From assembly GCA_946405185.1 (NCBI GenBank), contig CAMJGH010000006.1, positions 1-52,181 of the forward strand: a DNA stretch of 52,181 nt, given 5' to 3'. Each line of letters opens with the position of its first letter. The stretch's first letter is position 1. Positions 51,837-52,181 of this stretch are shown in pieces. A program made the translations under genes and the position numbers. The notes under the pieces were generated by a model. That model was not told the origin of the DNA, made no database searches, and saw nothing but the letters and a program-made list of their open reading frames with translations. This stretch comes from an uncultured Lachnospiraceae bacterium. GTDB taxonomy: Bacteria; Bacillota; Clostridia; Lachnospirales; Lachnospiraceae.

Positions 51837-52181
51837 TTACTCCCCCCTGCGCTTTTTCAGGATACGATGGAGCATTTGTGCTGTCTCGTCGTCCAACGTC
51901 GGGAACCGTCTCGCAAACAGAACAGCCAATTCCCGATTTTCACCAGACGCATTGCGGATATCAACCTCTACTGTATCGCTGGATTCCACCATGGCTTTTT
52001 GCAATTCCTCCATCTGGCTCGGCGTAAGCCCATACAGTTTTTCCAATTTAGGCAGCCAGGCTTCCGGCATTTTCTTCCTTCCATTCTCAACGGCAGATAG
52101 AAATGCGGATGATACTGTCAACTTATCAGCCATATCGCGCAGGATTTCCTCCCTGTCGATACGGAGCTTTCTTAAAAACTT
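51837..52181 (-). CDS. XRE-family regulator (partial at right edge)
   Basis: The last 114 residues of a regulator whose start lies beyond the window. It retains the HTH (LRIDREEILRDMADKLTVSS and FLSAVENGRKKMP), then an LEKLYGLT helix and a C-terminal helical tail. Its stop overlaps the ribosome binding site of the ImmA/IrrE gene, as in repressor/anti-repressor pairs of integrative elements and prophages such as ImmR/ImmA. The region is less GC-rich than most of the window, in line with horizontal origin. Confidence 0.85.
   Translation of the reverse strand, partial: KFLRKLRIDREEILRDMADKLTVSSAFLSAVENGRKKMPEAWLPKLEKLYGLTPSQMEELQKAMVESSDTVEVDIRNASGENRELAVLFARRFPTLDDETAQMLHRILKKRRGE

Overview
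The window looks like a chromosomal segment of a high-GC anaerobic gut or rumen member of the Bacillota (Clostridia-like). This is inferred from strong AGGAGG-type ribosome binding sites, small XRE and zinc-ribbon proteins, and a Gram-positive style polysaccharide utilisation region of intracellular glycoside hydrolases with an AraC regulator and an MFS/GPH symporter. No rRNA, tRNA or CRISPR array was seen. The window opens inside an alpha/beta hydrolase gene and closes inside an XRE-type regulator gene; both are partial.

Layout. 1-7.4 kb (minus): a partial lipase-like hydrolase, then an eight-gene catabolic operon running from 7367 down to 1099 (small protein, zinc alcohol dehydrogenase, Gfo/Idh oxidoreductase, aldo/keto reductase, deoxyribose-phosphate aldolase, VOC protein, unknown protein, HAD phosphatase). 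7.5-14.1 kb: XRE regulator plus membrane protein, a membrane-anchored acidic protein with seven 13-residue DxxGDG repeats, two MATE transporters, and three membrane-anchored proteins, two with N-terminal zinc ribbons. 14.2-22.1 kb: an HTH-Uma2 nuclease-like fusion, PAP2 phosphatase, GH28 pectinase, an XRE/DUF2975 pair, SpoU methyltransferase, MFS transporter and AraC regulator. 22.3-29.2 kb: symporter-GH2-GH43-GH1 operon. 29.2-34.9 kb: an AT-rich gene cassette, a truncated gene, PspC/YeaQ stress proteins, GH105, a lipoprotein and a CE1-like esterase. 34.9-41.4 kb: TauE-type exporter, MscS channel, sialate O-acetylesterase, metallophosphoesterase, LURP-one-like protein, SGNH hydrolase and another esterase. 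41.5-48.9 kb: YolD plus a Y-family polymerase, ClC channel, a 0.9 kb region without a gene, and a long lacZ-type beta-galactosidase. 48.9-52.2 kb: CaCA antiporter, Sir2 deacetylase, and an AT-richer XRE / ImmA-IrrE / JAMM-like / small-protein operon.

Functional theme. GH28, GH105, GH2 (twice), GH43, GH1 and several ester-cleaving enzymes together suggest uptake and intracellular breakdown of pectin-derived and other plant cell-wall oligosaccharides, with the 1-7 kb operon perhaps feeding carbonyl and sugar intermediates onward.

The least explained parts are non-coding. (1) A family of intergenic palindromes sharing GGGAC-type modules (GGGACAGGTCA, GGGACAGAC, GGGACG) sits at about a dozen places, including seven of the eight convergent gene junctions, and often abuts or overlaps the stop codon. 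(2) The region at 44.8-45.4 kb has a near-consensus minus-strand promoter, a strongly purine-rich minus strand and a hairpin that pairs only as minus-strand RNA; it may be a large structured ncRNA or long leader. (3) An AT-rich cassette at 29.25-30.2 kb is flanked by a 13-bp direct repeat of the same element family, one copy of which supplies the stop codon of a truncated gene.
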